Part shown: positions 18,087 to 29,783 of the stretch, in pieces
How positions within the stretch are numbered: position 1 is the stretch's first letter
Layout of the letters: the number at the start of each line of letters is the position of its first letter
Position numbers and translations under genes: made by a program
The notes under the pieces: generated by a model
Told to the model about the DNA's origin: nothing
What the model saw: the letters and a program-made list of their open reading frames with translations, nothing else
The model's database searches: none
Source: Maritimibacter sp. DP1N21-5
GTDB lineage: Bacteria; Pseudomonadota; Alphaproteobacteria; Rhodobacterales; Rhodobacteraceae
Length of the DNA: 64,000 bases
Direction: 5' to 3'
Assembly: GCF_019218295.1 (NCBI RefSeq)
Contig: NZ_JAHUZF010000006.1
Coordinates: 1,054,001 to 1,118,000, forward strand

Positions 18087-20732
18087 TTAACCTCCGATGA
18101 CGGCTTCGGCCGCCTTGATAGCATCTTCCGCTGCCGAGGCATCGCTGCCTCCGCCCTGCGCCATATCGGGCCGGCCACCGCCGCCCTTGCCGCCGAGCTT
18201 TCCAACCGCAGCGCGCACCAGATCGACCGCCGAAAGGCGTTCGGTCAAATCCCCGGTCACGCCCGCAGCCACGGCCGCCTTGCCTTCCACGTCCGCGATC
18301 AGAAGCACGGCGCCCGAGCCGAGCCGCGCCTTGTGTTCGTCGATGAGCGGCGGCAGATCCCGCCCGGAGACCCCCGACAGCACCTGTGCGAGGAACGTCA
18401 CCCCATTTACTTCGCGGGCTTCGGCGGAGGCGCTCGGCCCGCCCGACATGGCAAGCTCCCGGCGCAGGGTCGCGACCTCGGAGGAAAGGGCCTTGCGTTC
18501 GTCCAGAATGGCCTGCAGGCGCGCCAGCACGTCCTGTTCCCCGGTCTTGAGCAGCCCCTCGACCTCGGACATGAGCACGTCGCGGCGGCGCAGTTCGCGC
18601 ATCGCCTCTGCCCCGGTCAGCGCCTCGATCCGGCGCACACCGGCGGACGACGCGCTCTCTGCGGTCAGCACAAAGGCCCCGATGTCGCCCGTGCGCGCCA
18701 CATGGGTGCCGCCGCAAAGTTCGATCGACCAGGTGTTCTTGTCCACGCCCTTGCCGGTCGGGGCGCGGCCCATCGACACGACGCGCACCTCATCGCCGTA
18801 TTTTTCGCCAAAGAGCGCCTGCGCCCCCATCGCGCGGGCATCGTCGGGCGTCATGATCCGGGTCTCGACGGGCGAGTTCTGCCGGATGAAGGCGTTCACG
18901 TCGTTCTCGACCTTGGCCAGTTCCTCGCGGGTCAGAGCCTTCTGGTGCGTGAAATCAAAGCGCAGCCGGTCGGGCGCGTTGAGCGAGCCACGTTGTGCCA
19001 CATGATCCCCGAGCGCCTCCCGCAGCGCTTCATTGAGAAGATGCGTCGCCGAGTGGTTGGCCCGGATGGTGGACCGGCGGTCGTGGTCCACGACCAGCTT
19101 CGCGCCCTGCCCGCGTTCGATCTTGCCTTCTTCGACGTCCGCGAAATGGATGAAGACGCCAGCGACCTTCCTGGTGTCGGTCACGCGGGCGCGTCCCGTG
19201 TCGGTCGTGATCGTTCCGGTGTCGCCCACCTGACCGCCCGCCTCGGCATAGAAGGGCGTCTGGTTCACGACGATCTGCACCGTGCCGGTGGCCGCCTCGA
19301 CCTGTCCGCCCTCGGCGACCAGCGCCACGATCTGCCCTTCGGCGCTCTCCGTGTCATAGCCCAGAAACTCGGTCGTGCCCTTCGCCTCGGCGATGTCGTA
19401 CCAGACGCTCGCATCAGCGGCCTCCCCCGACCCGGCCCAGGCCGCCCGCGCCTTGGCCTTCTGTTCGGCCATGGCGGCATCGAAACCGGCCGTGTCCACG
19501 ATCCGGTCCCGCTCGCGCAGGGCGTCCTGCGTGAGATCGAGGGGGAACCCATAGGTGTCGTAGAGCTTGAACGCCGACTCGCCCGGCAGAGCGGCGCCTT
19601 CAGGCAGGCGGTCCAGTTCCTCGTCGAGCAGCTTGAGGCCCCGGTCGAGCGTTGCCTTGAACCGGGTCTCTTCGGCCAGCAGCGTCTCTTCGATCATCTT
19701 CTGGCCCTGACCCAGCTCGGGATAGGCCTGCCCCATCTGCTGGACGAGCGCCGGAACCATCCTGTGCATCACCGGGTCCTTCGCCCCCAGAAGATGCGCG
19801 TGGCGCATGGCACGGCGCATGATCCGGCGAAGCACGTAGCCACGCCCTTCGTTCGACGGCAGCACGCCCTCGGCAATCAGGAACGAGGTCGACCGCAGGT
19901 GATCCGCGATCACCCGGTGGTGGACGTTCTGGTCGCCATAGGGGTCGACACCGGTGGCCTGCGCCGAGGCCTCGATCAGCGCCTTGAAGAGATCGGTCTC
20001 ATAGTTGTCATGCGTGCCCTGCAGGAGTGCTGCGATCCGTTCGAGCCCCATGCCGGTGTCGATCGACTGCATGTCGAGCGCACGCATCGAGCCGTCCTCG
20101 AACTGCTCGTTCTGCATGAAGACGACGTTCCAGATCTCGATGAAGCGGTCGCCGTCTTCCTCGGGCGAGCCGGGAGGACCGCCCCAGATATGATCGCCGT
20201 GGTCATAGAAGATTTCGGTGCAGGGGCCGCAGGGGCCGGTCGGGCCCATCTGCCAGAAGTTGTCCGACGTCGGGATCCGGATGATCCGGTCCTCGGGCAC
20301 GCCGACCTTCTTCCAGATCTCGAAGGCCTCGTCGTCGGTGTGATAGACCGTGGTCATCAGGCGCGACTTGTCGACACCGAAGTCCTTGGTGATCAGCTCC
20401 CAGGCAAAGGGGATCGCTTCGGACTTGAAGTAATCGCCGAAGCTGAAGTTGCCCAGCATCTCGAAAAACGTGTGGTGGCGCGCGGTGTAGCCCACATTGT
20501 CGAGGTCGTTGTGCTTGCCGCCGGCCCGCACGCATTTCTGCGCCGTGGTCGCGCGCGTGTAGTCGCGTTTCTCGAGGCCGGTGAAACAGTTCTTGAACTG
20601 CACCATGCCCGAATTGGTGAACATCAACGTCGGATCGTTGCGCGGCACCAGGGGCGAGCTGTCGACGACCGTGTGGCCTTGACGTTCGAAATAGGAAAGA
20701 AAGGTCGAGCGGATATCGTTCAGGCTAACCAT
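18087..20732 (-). CDS. alaS: Alanyl-tRNA synthetase
   Basis: The 881-residue protein is full length. The class II catalytic core lies at the N-terminus ([34 protein letters not shown]). The editing domain has the zinc-type motif [12 protein letters not shown] and [13 protein letters not shown], and a C-terminal C-Ala dimerisation domain ends in [15 protein letters not shown]. It charges tRNA-Ala and hydrolyses mischarged Ser/Gly-tRNA-Ala. The ATG at 20732 begins [15 protein letters not shown]. It lies downstream of recA, separated by 208 bp with the recA terminator. Confidence 0.98.
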   Translation of the reverse strand: MVSLNDIRSTFLSYFERQGHTVVDSSPLVPRNDPTLMFTNSGMVQFKNCFTGLEKRDYTRATTAQKCVRAGGKHNDLDNVGYTARHHTFFEMLGNFSFGDYFKSEAIPFAWELITKDFGVDKSRLMTTVYHTDDEAFEIWKKVGVPEDRIIRIPTSDNFWQMGPTGPCGPCTEIFYDHGDHIWGGPPGSPEEDGDRFIEIWNVVFMQNEQFEDGSMRALDMQSIDTGMGLERIAALLQGTHDNYETDLFKALIEASAQATGVDPYGDQNVHHRVIADHLRSTSFLIAEGVLPSNEGRGYVLRRIMRRAMRHAHLLGAKDPVMHRMVPALVQQMGQAYPELGQGQKMIEETLLAEETRFKATLDRGLKLLDEELDRLPEGAALPGESAFKLYDTYGFPLDLTQDALRERDRIVDTAGFDAAMAEQKAKARAAWAGSGEAADASVWYDIAEAKGTTEFLGYDTESAEGQIVALVAEGGQVEAATGTVQIVVNQTPFYAEAGGQVGDTGTITTDTGRARVTDTRKVAGVFIHFADVEEGKIERGQGAKLVVDHDRRSTIRANHSATHLLNEALREALGDHVAQRGSLNAPDRLRFDFTHQKALTREELAKVENDVNAFIRQNSPVETRIMTPDDARAMGAQALFGEKYGDEVRVVSMGRAPTGKGVDKNTWSIELCGGTHVARTGDIGAFVLTAESASSAGVRRIEALTGAEAMRELRRRDVLMSEVEGLLKTGEQDVLARLQAILDERKALSSEVATLRRELAMSGGPSASAEAREVNGVTFLAQVLSGVSGRDLPPLIDEHKARLGSGAVLLIADVEGKAAVAAGVTGDLTERLSAVDLVRAAVGKLGGKGGGGRPDMAQGGGSDASAAEDAIKAAEAVIGG

Positions 20733-20826
20733 GGGTCCGGGGCTTCACTGGTTTCGGTTCGCCCGGTTTATCGACGGCATCACGGACTGTCCACCACGAC
20801 AGGCGACGGACGAGCGGCCCATCACG

Positions 20827-20861
20827 AAAAAGGACGGGTCATCGTCGCCGATGCCCGTCCT
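20827..20861 (-). terminator. Intrinsic terminator after recA
   Basis: On the minus strand, AGGACGGG with inner CATCG pairs with CGATG and CCCGTCCT, an extended imperfect stem (20861-20831), followed by a T-run (20831-20827). It lies about 80 bp past the recA stop and before alaS. Confidence 0.85.
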
Positions 20862-20940
20862 CTCGCAGTATTCTCCGCCCCGGCGTGCCGGACCGTGGGC
20901 CGTTTCCGGAGTCAGCCCTCTCCGTTCCCGCGACGGAGGA

Positions 20941-22023
20941 TCAGTCCTCCATGACCTCGCCGGTTTCCTCGTCGTAGTCGCCCGCGCTCATGTCGAAATC
21001 GAGCCCGTGCGCGGCCCGGATCTTGTCCTCGATCTCGGCGGCGACCTTGGGGTTTTCCTTCAGGAAGGTCTTAGAGTTCTCGCGGCCCTGCCCGATCCGT
21101 TCGTCGCCATAGCTGAACCAGGCGCCGGACTTCTCCACCACCCCGGCCTTGACGCCAAGGTCCAGAAGCTCGCCGGTCTTCGAGATGCCCTCGCCATACA
21201 TGATGTCGAATTCCACCTGCTTGAAGGGCGGGGCCACCTTGTTCTTGACCACCTTGACGCGGGTCGCGTTGCCGACCACCTCGTCACGGTCCTTGATCGC
21301 ACCGATGCGCCGGATGTCGAGACGGACCGAGGAATAGAACTTGAGCGCGTTGCCGCCCGTCGTGGTTTCAGGCGAGCCGAACATAACCCCGATCTTCATG
21401 CGGATCTGGTTGATGAAGATCACCGTGCATTTGGACCGGGAAATCGACCCGGTCAGCTTGCGCATGGCCTGCGACATGAGACGGGCCTGCACGCCGACCG
21501 AACTGTCACCCATGTCACCTTCGAGTTCCGACTTCGGTGTCAGGGCGGCGACCGAGTCGACCACCACCATGTTCACCGCGCCCGATCGCACCAGCGTGTC
21601 GACGATTTCGAGCGCCTGTTCCCCGGTGTCGGGTTGCGAGATGAGAAGCTCGTCCAGATCGACGCCCAGACGTTTTGCATACTGCGGGTCGAGCGCATGT
21701 TCGGCGTCGACGAAGGCGCAGACGCCGCCCTTCTTCTGTTCTTCGGCCACGCAATGCAGCGTGAGCGTCGTCTTGCCCGAGCTTTCAGGCCCGTAGATTT
21801 CGATGATCCGCCCCTTGGGAAGGCCGCCGATCCCCAGCGCGATGTCAAGCCCGAGCGACCCGGTCGAGGTCGACTCGATCTCGGCCACGGGATTGTCGGC
21901 CCCGAGCTTCATGATCGAGCCCTTGCCGAATTGGCGTTCGATCTGCGCGAGTGCGCTGTCGAGGGCTTTCTGCTTCTCGCTGTCGCGTTTCATTTCAAAG
22001 TCCAGAAGATTTGCTGTCGCCAT
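20941..22023 (-). CDS. recA: Recombinase RecA
   Basis: The 360-residue protein is complete: Walker [10 protein letters not shown] at residues 78-86, Walker B region [12 protein letters not shown], the L1/L2 DNA-binding region ([46 protein letters not shown]), and an acidic C-terminus. It drives homologous recombination and LexA self-cleavage. ATG 22023 follows AAGGATGGAAAACC. A perfect LexA-type site GTTC-N7-GTTC lies 51 bp upstream, consistent with SOS induction, and a near-perfect CtrA-type site lies further up. cckA is the next gene upstream. Confidence 0.98.
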   Translation of the reverse strand: MATANLLDFEMKRDSEKQKALDSALAQIERQFGKGSIMKLGADNPVAEIESTSTGSLGLDIALGIGGLPKGRIIEIYGPESSGKTTLTLHCVAEEQKKGGVCAFVDAEHALDPQYAKRLGVDLDELLISQPDTGEQALEIVDTLVRSGAVNMVVVDSVAALTPKSELEGDMGDSSVGVQARLMSQAMRKLTGSISRSKCTVIFINQIRMKIGVMFGSPETTTGGNALKFYSSVRLDIRRIGAIKDRDEVVGNATRVKVVKNKVAPPFKQVEFDIMYGEGISKTGELLDLGVKAGVVEKSGAWFSYGDERIGQGRENSKTFLKENPKVAAEIEDKIRAAHGLDFDMSAGDYDEETGEVMED

Positions 22024-22074
22024 GGTTTTCCATCCTTATTCCACACCCGGGTCCGGGCGGCAATTGGTGCTCTT

Positions 22075-22089
22075 GTTCACCTCTTGTTC
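22075..22089. promoter_or_regulatory. LexA (SOS) operator upstream of recA
   Basis: GTTC-ACCTCTT-GTTC is an exact match to the alphaproteobacterial LexA consensus GTTC-N7-GTTC. It lies 51 bp from the recA start codon, a usual position for a recA operator in this class. Confidence 0.85.
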
Positions 22090-22163
22090 TTGCGGTCCTT
22101 CATGAAGAACAAAGGAGAACATTTCAAGAATTTTCTTTCCTCGTGATCTTGCGGCAGGACAGG

Positions 22164-22178
22164 TTAACAAAGACTTAG
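22164..22178. promoter_or_regulatory. Near-consensus CtrA site upstream of recA
   Basis: TTAA-CAAAGAC-TTAG differs from the CtrA full site TTAA-N7-TTAA only in the last base. It lies 140 bp upstream of the recA ATG and 56 bp downstream of the cckA stop codon. Confidence 0.45.
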
Positions 22179-22233
22179 CGTCGGTCGGGCCTTGGCGAGG
22201 ATCTGCCATACGTGACGCAAGCGAATGACAAAC

Positions 22234-24612
22234 CTAGTGAATTTGTGCCGAAACCGTGGCGGTCAATTCCGACAACGAGAAAGGTTTGGGCAGAAAAACC
22301 GAATTGGGGATTCGCTTCTGGTGCTCGGATACCGACTCTTCGGCATAACCTGACACGAAGACCACCTTGACGCCCGGCCGGGTCAGGATCGCCTGCGCCA
22401 CCCAGGTCGGGCCGTCCATGCCGGGCATGACGACGTCCGTCACCACCACATCGACGCGAAGGTCCGGATCTTCGAGGAGCCGCAGCGCAACTTCGGCGTT
22501 CTCCGCCTCGATCACCTGATAGCCGCGCAGTTGCAGGGCGCGGGAGGCGAAAGCCCGCACGGGCGCCTCGTCCTCGACGAGGAGCACCGTGCCGCCCCGA
22601 TCCGGCCCCGGCTCGTGTGTCGCGCGGGGCAGAGGAACGGTGGTCGGAGCCATGCGGACGCCGGGGTCTGACCCGTCGGTGGTAACGGGCAGAAGGACGG
22701 TCTCGGGCTCTGCCGGCGGATGATAGACCGGGAAATAGAGCGTGAAGGTCGTGCCGGATCCTTCGACCGAATCCACGAAGATATAGCCACCCGACTGCTT
22801 CACGATCCCGTAGGCCATGGAGAGGCCGAGACCCGTGCCCTTGCCCGCGCCCTTCGTTGTGAAGAAAGGCTCGAAGATCTTGGTCAGTTTATCGGGCGCG
22901 ATCCCAGTCCCCTCGTCGATCACCCGAAGCGAGACGTATTGCCCCGGCGGGACCCGGACCTGGTCGCGTTCGAGGACCCGGTCGAGGGCGATATTGCGCA
23001 CGTCCAGCCGGATCAGCCCGCCCTCCGGCATCGCATCGCGCGCATTCACAACGAGGTTCATCACCACCTGTTCAAGCTGCCGCCGGTCGGCGCGCACCGG
23101 CGCGATGTCCCTGTCATGGGCAAAGTCAATCCGGATTCTTTCGCCCACGAGGCGACCGAGGAGATGGGACAGGTCGGCGACCCCGTCGGCAAGGTCGATG
23201 ACATCGGGCTTCAGGGTCTGCTTGCGGGAGAATGCCAGAAGCTGGCTCACCAAAGCAGCGGCGCGATTGGCGTTCTGGGAAATCTGGGTCAGGTCGGCAA
23301 AATCCGGGTCGCGGCTGTCTCGCCTGAGCAGAAGCAGGTCGCAGTGACCGGAAATCGCCGTGAGCAGGTTGTTGAAATCATGTGCGATTCCACCGGCCAA
23401 CTGCCCGATCGCCTGCATCTTCTGGCTTTGCACGAACTGATTTTCGAGCGACTTCAGCTCGGTCGCGTCGTTCATCACCACGATAAGCGCGGGACCGCCG
23501 TCTTCCTCCATGAGATCGAGCGAGATCTGCAGGAAGGTCTCGTCCCGGCGGCGCACCGCCTTCACGGTTTCGGTCCGGCCGAGGTTGCGGCCCTGCCAGG
23601 CCTCGGCGAGCCAGTCGGTAATCGGCCGACCGAGCCCGTCGATCAGCCGGGCCAACGGTTGTCCGACGATGTCTTCTTCGCTCAGAAGCCGACGTGCCCG
23701 CGCGCTTGCCATCACGACGGTGCCATCGGGCGCGAGCTTCAGGATCGGCACCGGCAGCCCTTCCACGACGCCCCATTCGGTAGCTCCGGCCACCCGTTTG
23801 CGCGGCTCGGGCAGCAGAAAGACCTCGCGTCGGCCGGCAGAGAGATCGACTTCCGACACCAGCATCGGGACCGGCCCCTGCGCCGTCTGGACGAGGTTCA
23901 CCTCACCCGACCGGAGCGGCAATTCGGGAAACACCTTGTCGATGGTCCTTTCCTGCCCGCCCAGCAACCTTTGGACAGCCTCGTTCATGGAGAGGATGAC
24001 TCCGCTGCGAGCGACGGTCAGCATTGGAAGCCCCACGACTTCTGTGGCCTGAGCCTCGGCCGGGCTGTCGTCTATCCAGTCCAGACGCCAGAGAAACCCG
24101 TCGCGACCGATCGTATGGACCGAAATCACCGCCCGCCCGGCGCCAAGCACGACTTCGTCGCGGGCCGAGCCCGTCGCCAGTGCCCGGTTCTGCAACCGGC
24201 AAAGTAGCGCGCCGGGTTGCACCAGCAGATCGCCCAAGGCGGCGATTATGGAGCCTCCCGCGGCGGCGCCAAAACGCGCGATGGCGGCGTCATTCACGAA
24301 ATGCACTTCGCCGTCTCGGTCCGTTGTCAGAACGGGAGAGGGATCGTCGGCGGCAATCGCCGTCAATGTCCGGGCCAATGTCCCATCGGACATCCGCGCG
24401 CGCCAGTCGATGGCCAGCGCCATAAGCGCGAAGGTCAGGACGGAACCGCCCAAGATCAGGAGCACCAGCGCCGGTAGCGGCGCGCTCATGAAGACGCCCG
24501 CGAACAAGGCTCCCGCGCCGATCAGGAAGACCCAACTGCGCGACGCTACATCGCCTGCGGCATTGCGCAACGCGCCCGCGGTCAGGACGAAGGTCGGTGC
24601 AGAACGGGGCAA
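22234..24612 (-). CDS. cckA: Cell-cycle hybrid histidine kinase CckA
   Basis: The 792-residue hybrid kinase starts at TTG 24612, with a strong GGAGG Shine-Dalgarno seven bases upstream. It has two N-terminal membrane helices (about 27-44 and 46-69) and PAS-like sensor segments (about 85-390). The H-box GGIAHDFNNLL carries the phospho-accepting His411. A HATPase domain follows (NLVVNARDAMPEGG, GTGLGLSMAYGIVKQSGG), then a C-terminal receiver with phospho-acceptor Asp726 in VVTDVVMPGMDG. This order matches CckA, which phosphorylates ChpT and then CtrA, controlling motility, cell cycle and, in Rhodobacterales, gene transfer agents. The neighbouring recA is the conserved arrangement. A perfect CtrA-type site lies 65 bp upstream. 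Confidence 0.93.
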   Translation of the reverse strand: MPRSAPTFVLTAGALRNAAGDVASRSWVFLIGAGALFAGVFMSAPLPALVLLILGGSVLTFALMALAIDWRARMSDGTLARTLTAIAADDPSPVLTTDRDGEVHFVNDAAIARFGAAAGGSIIAALGDLLVQPGALLCRLQNRALATGSARDEVVLGAGRAVISVHTIGRDGFLWRLDWIDDSPAEAQATEVVGLPMLTVARSGVILSMNEAVQRLLGGQERTIDKVFPELPLRSGEVNLVQTAQGPVPMLVSEVDLSAGRREVFLLPEPRKRVAGATEWGVVEGLPVPILKLAPDGTVVMASARARRLLSEEDIVGQPLARLIDGLGRPITDWLAEAWQGRNLGRTETVKAVRRRDETFLQISLDLMEEDGGPALIVVMNDATELKSLENQFVQSQKMQAIGQLAGGIAHDFNNLLTAISGHCDLLLLRRDSRDPDFADLTQISQNANRAAALVSQLLAFSRKQTLKPDVIDLADGVADLSHLLGRLVGERIRIDFAHDRDIAPVRADRRQLEQVVMNLVVNARDAMPEGGLIRLDVRNIALDRVLERDQVRVPPGQYVSLRVIDEGTGIAPDKLTKIFEPFFTTKGAGKGTGLGLSMAYGIVKQSGGYIFVDSVEGSGTTFTLYFPVYHPPAEPETVLLPVTTDGSDPGVRMAPTTVPLPRATHEPGPDRGGTVLLVEDEAPVRAFASRALQLRGYQVIEAENAEVALRLLEDPDLRVDVVVTDVVMPGMDGPTWVAQAILTRPGVKVVFVSGYAEESVSEHQKRIPNSVFLPKPFSLSELTATVSAQIH

Positions 24613-24676
24613 GCTGTTTCCTCCGGTCGGGTCCGGCCACGCCGGATGGCTCTTCGTCCATATGCCGGGGTCCGTA

Positions 24677-24691
24677 TTAACAAGCCCTTAA
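24677..24691. promoter_or_regulatory. CtrA-type binding site upstream of cckA
   Basis: TTAA-CAAGCCC-TTAA is an exact match to the CtrA consensus TTAA-N7-TTAA. It lies 65 bp upstream of the cckA TTG start, in the short gap to the divergently read end of the RsmB-type gene. It suggests feedback of CtrA on its own activating kinase. Confidence 0.7.
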
Positions 24692-24774
24692 CCCCGCACT
24701 GAAGCCTAGCGCGGCGACGGAATACAATCCAGAGTTGATTATCGCTACCTCACTGCACCTGCGACGTTGGCAGG

Positions 24775-25958
24775 TCAGCGCCGCTCAAACACGGCGACGT
24801 AGAACCCGTCGCCCCCGTCGAGCGGCGTGAACTGGCGTTCGGTCACGAGATGCCAGTCCGGATGGCGGGAGAGGAACGCCTCGACCTGCGCCCCGTTTTC
24901 CTCGTGCAGCAAGGAACAGGTCGCATAGCCGATCCGCCCGCCCGGTGAGACATGCGTCACAAGATCGTCAAGGATCCCGGCCTGAACCCGGCACAGCCGG
25001 TCGAGGCCCGCTTCGGTCAGGCTCCATTTCCCCTGCGGCGCCCGACGCCACGAGCCCGAGCCGGAACAGGGTGCATCCGCGAAAACGAGATCGAAACGCC
25101 CCTGCACCGCGCCGGACTTCGACAGCTTGATCCGCACGCCGGCCCGCTTGGCCCGGTCCGGGATGTCGCGCATCCGGCCGGCGTCCACATCATGCGCCGT
25201 CACGTGTGCCTCCCGCGCGGCGAGCGCGAGCGCCTTGCCTCCGCCACCTGCGCAATAGTCGAGCACGTCCAACCCGTCGACCGGCCCGAGCGCCTCGACC
25301 ACGGCCTGACTGGCGGCGTCCTGCAATTCGACGAGACCGTTCTGATAGGCCTTGGACTGGCGCAGCCGTCGCGCGCCCTCGGTGATTTCGAGCGCCGTCC
25401 CGGCGAGCGGATGCGGGCGTGTCTCGATCCCCTCTCGGGCCAATGCGGCCTGCGACTCCAGAACCGCATCGGCGCCGCCCTTGGCGAGATTGACCCGAAG
25501 GAAAACGGGCGCGCGATGTCGCAGGACCGCCGCGACCGCGTCGAAGTCTGCGCCCAGCGAGGCCCGCATCCGGGGCAGGATCCAGTCCGGCATGTCGGAT
25601 GCCACGTCTTCCGGCAGGTCTTCGAGCCCAACTGAAAGCGCCGCTTCGGCCTCGGTCAGCTCGTCGGGCGCAAAGCGCGCTCCGGTGAAGACCTCGGCCG
25701 GATCCCCACCCTGCGCCCGGATCCCGCCCAGCACGAGCCCGCGTCCGGTCTCGGCCCCCGGCGCGTCTCCTGCGAGCGCGGCAAAGGACCGGCGGCACCG
25801 GATCGCGTCATAGACGATGTCGCGCACGGCGGCGCGGTCGCCCGACCCGGCATAGCGGTTGGACCGCGCCCAGTTCGTGAGGAGCTGTTCCGCCGCCCCG
25901 CCCGCGAGCCAGTCGTCCAGAATGCGGATCGCGGCGGCATGTCGGGCGGCCGGGGTCA

Positions 25959-25959
<1 letters not shown>
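24775..25959 (-). CDS. RsmB/NOP-type rRNA m5C methyltransferase
   Basis: The 394-residue protein starts at ATG 25959, overlapping the guaB stop (TGATG). The N-terminal part resembles the NusB-like RNA-binding region (RHAAAIRILDDWLAGG, YAGSGDRAAVRDIVYDAI). The C-terminal Rossmann domain has the SAM-binding LDYCAGGGGKALALAA. Two catalytic cysteine motifs follow, FADAPCSGSGSWRR (motif IV) and YATCSLLHEENG (motif VI), the pair that defines RNA cytosine-5 methyltransferases. RsmB itself modifies C967 of 16S rRNA; a related target is possible here. Confidence 0.88.
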
Positions 25960-27449
<1,490 letters not shown>

Positions 27450-27541
27450 CTATTTCATGGGGCGGCCGGAATGGAAAGGGCCGCCGGGCGATTTTGTCCG
27501 CCTCTTACGGGCAGCCGCCCGCGGTCCGAAAATCGCTGGCC

Positions 27542-28723
27542 TCAGCCCTCGCGCGTCACGTCCACGTCGTAGATCCAGTCGAACTGGCCGATCATGCGCG
27601 CGGGTGCGAACTGGCCTGCGAGGCGCAACGCATTGTGGCCCATGAAGCGGAGAACCGGGTTCGCGTAGTGATAATTGCGCGCGTTTCCGTTCGCCGCCTC
27701 GATCACCCGGGCCACGCGGCTGCGGCGCCGCGCCTGATAGAGCGCGGGCCCTTCGTCGAGCCCCGCCACGGCGAGGCAATGCGCCAGCACCCAGGCATCT
27801 TCCAGCGCCATCACCGCCCCCTGCGCCATGAAGGGCAGCGTCGGATGGGCCGCGTCGCCAAGGATCACGGCGCGATGCTTGTGCCACTGATCCGCGACCG
27901 GATGTCGAAAGAGCCCCCAGATATTGACCTGCTCGACCCGGTCCAGAAGCGCCCGGGACCCCGGCGCGAACTGCGAAAAGGCCCGGCGCAGGGCCTCGGG
28001 GTCGTCCTCGTGATGCCAGCCCTCCTCGGCCCAGGCCTCGCGTTCTTCGACCGCGACGATGTTGATCTCCCGCCCGCCGCGCAGCGGATAGGTCACCATG
28101 TGCCGGCCCGGCCCCATGAAGACCCGCGCCCGCGCCTTGGCCAGATCCACCTCACCCGGCTCTGCCGGCACGATCGCTCGCCAGGCCACCTGCCCCGTGA
28201 AAAAGGGTTTGCGCACGCCGTTGAGGACCGGGCGCAGCACCGAGTGGAGCCCGCCCGCCCCGACGGCGAAATCCGCGCTCCGGTCGCCCGCCTCGGTCGA
28301 AAGTACGGTCTGGTCAGGTTCGAGTCTGACCCCCGTCACGCGCTGCCCTGTCTCGATCGTAACGCCCAAGGCACGGGCACGTTCGGCCAGAACCGCGATC
28401 AGGTCGGCCCGGTGGAGAAGCAGGAACGTCTGCCTTGGCCGATGCGTGGCGAGGTCCATGTCGATGACCTGCCGCCCGGACAGACCGTCCATAAGCGTGA
28501 CACCCTGGGACCGGACGGCCTGCGCGCGCGCCGCGTCGCCCAACCCGAAACTCTCGAGCACGGCCAGTCCGTTCGGGCTGATCTGGATGCCAGCCCCTGC
28601 TTCGCGTATCTGGTCGGCCTGTTCGAGGACCGTCACCCGCGCCCCGCGCATGGCGAGTGCGATGGCCGCCGCCAGCCCGCCGATCCCGGCGCCCAGAACC
28701 GTGATTTCCTGCCCGATCACCAT
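27542..28723 (-). CDS. FAD-dependent monooxygenase (salicylate hydroxylase-like)
   Basis: The 393-residue protein starts at ATG 28723 with AAGGGAA upstream. Flavoprotein hydroxylase motifs are complete: GAGIGGLAAAIALAMRGARV (FAD ADP-binding), a central DG-like motif FAVGAGGLHSVLR, and the GD motif VILGDAAHPTLPFMAQGAVMALEDAWVLA. This group (UbiH/salicylate 1-hydroxylase type) hydroxylates aromatic rings with NAD(P)H and O2. The aromatic substrate is not deducible. It lies alone between guaB and dksA on the minus strand. Confidence 0.88.
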   Translation of the reverse strand: MVIGQEITVLGAGIGGLAAAIALAMRGARVTVLEQADQIREAGAGIQISPNGLAVLESFGLGDAARAQAVRSQGVTLMDGLSGRQVIDMDLATHRPRQTFLLLHRADLIAVLAERARALGVTIETGQRVTGVRLEPDQTVLSTEAGDRSADFAVGAGGLHSVLRPVLNGVRKPFFTGQVAWRAIVPAEPGEVDLAKARARVFMGPGRHMVTYPLRGGREINIVAVEEREAWAEEGWHHEDDPEALRRAFSQFAPGSRALLDRVEQVNIWGLFRHPVADQWHKHRAVILGDAAHPTLPFMAQGAVMALEDAWVLAHCLAVAGLDEGPALYQARRRSRVARVIEAANGNARNYHYANPVLRFMGHNALRLAGQFAPARMIGQFDWIYDVDVTREG

Positions 28724-28792
28724 CCGTCGATTCCCTTTCGCCGCTTCCCACGGTCTCATGACGGCCCTCCGGAGTGCAGGCCCCTTGCCAAC

Positions 28793-28825
28793 AAAAAAGC
28801 ACCGGGCGCGTTTGCGCCACAGTGC
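28793..28825 (-). terminator. Intrinsic terminator after dksA
   Basis: On the minus strand, GCAC and GGCGC pair with GCGCC and GTGC around loop AAAC, and six Ts follow (28798-28793). It is about 130 bp past the dksA stop codon and would separate dksA from the monooxygenase gene. Confidence 0.7.
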
Positions 28826-28952
28826 CCCGGCCCCATGGACCCTTTTCCATCAGTCCCGCCCGACCTGCCATCAGCGGTCCCTGCACTGCTTTGGCAAGAC
28901 CTCGACCGCCACAGCCCCGAGGGCTGCCCGAACGATCCGGCGGACTGCGACC

Positions 28953-29375
28953 TCAGTCGTCGCGATGCACCCGTTCGCGTCGCTCGTGCCGTTCCTGTGC
29001 CTCAAGGCTCAGGGTCGCGATCGGACGCGCATCCAGCCGCTTGAGCGAAATCGGCTCCCCGGTCTCGTCGCAGTAGCCGTATTCGCCTTCTTCGATCCGG
29101 CGCAGCGCCGCGTCGATCTTGGCGACCAGCTTGCGCTGACGATCCCGCGTGCGCAGTTCCAGGGCCCGGTCCGTCTCTTCCGAGGCCCGGTCGGCGATGT
29201 CGGGAATGTTGCGGGTGGAATCCTGCAGCCCCTCGATCGTATGTTTGCTTTCGTTAAGAAGTTCGGCCTTCCAATTCAGGAGCTTGCGGCGAAAATATTC
29301 GAGCTGCCGCTCATTCATGAAAGGTTCGTCCTCGGCCGGAATATAGTCCTCCGGCAGGAAGGTCTCTGCCCTCAT
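28953..29375 (-). CDS. dksA: RNA polymerase-binding transcription factor DksA
   Basis: The 140-residue protein starts at ATG 29375 with GAGGAGAG upstream. It has the coiled-coil with acidic tip (NIPDIADRASEETDRALELRTRDRQRKLVAKIDAALRRI) that enters the polymerase secondary channel, then the zinc-finger region GEYGYCDETGEPISLKRLDARP. Only one cysteine is present in the whole protein, so the canonical four-Cys zinc site is missing, as known for several alphaproteobacterial DksA proteins. With ppGpp it should tune stable-RNA and amino-acid gene transcription. Confidence 0.93.
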   Translation of the reverse strand: MRAETFLPEDYIPAEDEPFMNERQLEYFRRKLLNWKAELLNESKHTIEGLQDSTRNIPDIADRASEETDRALELRTRDRQRKLVAKIDAALRRIEEGEYGYCDETGEPISLKRLDARPIATLSLEAQERHERRERVHRDD

Positions 29376-29783
29376 CCCACTCTCCTCTTCACCCGAGCGC
29401 GAGCCTGAAATGCCAAGTCTTGCAACCATATCGACCACCTAGCTCGCTCCTCAGGGCACGCTTTACTCCACGCTCCACGGGATGTCACTAGCCAAACGGG
29501 ACGATGTGTTCACGTTTTGGCCGCCCGTGGACTAGGGGTTACAATTCTGTGCTCTTTCAAGCCCATTGGCAAGTGTAAGTAATTGATCAATCGCGGCATT
29601 TGCATGATTTGACACTGGGAGTCTCTGCACACCCGGACCGCCAGGTGGTTGACATCCGCTCAATTCTCCGGGCCCGTCAGGCACCTGCCCCGCGGATCGC
29701 AACGTAAGTGTCCCCCGCCCTTGCCTTTCTGGCCCCGAGACGATTACTTCCCCGGAACCACGAGGACCCGCGAGGAAGACCCC
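29376..29783. other. Divergent intergenic region between dksA and moxR-type gene
   Basis: This 408-bp stretch has no convincing ORF. It is markedly AT-richer around 29530-29620, as expected of promoters for dksA (minus) and the AAA ATPase (plus). A short palindrome TTGATCAA lies at 29583-29590. I see no clear -35/-10 pair that I would commit to. Confidence 0.5.

Noticed and set aside
18051..20954. 967-codon plus-strand open frame
   Set aside because: Antisense to alaS, with no recognisable motif and high Arg/His/Gly content typical of shadows.
22107..22120. GAAC-N6-GAAC as a second LexA site before recA
   Set aside because: The spacing is six, not the seven required by the LexA consensus.
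29583..29590. TTGATCAA as an FNR/FnrL site
   Set aside because: The FNR consensus needs TTGAT-N4-ATCAA; the four spacer bases are missing.
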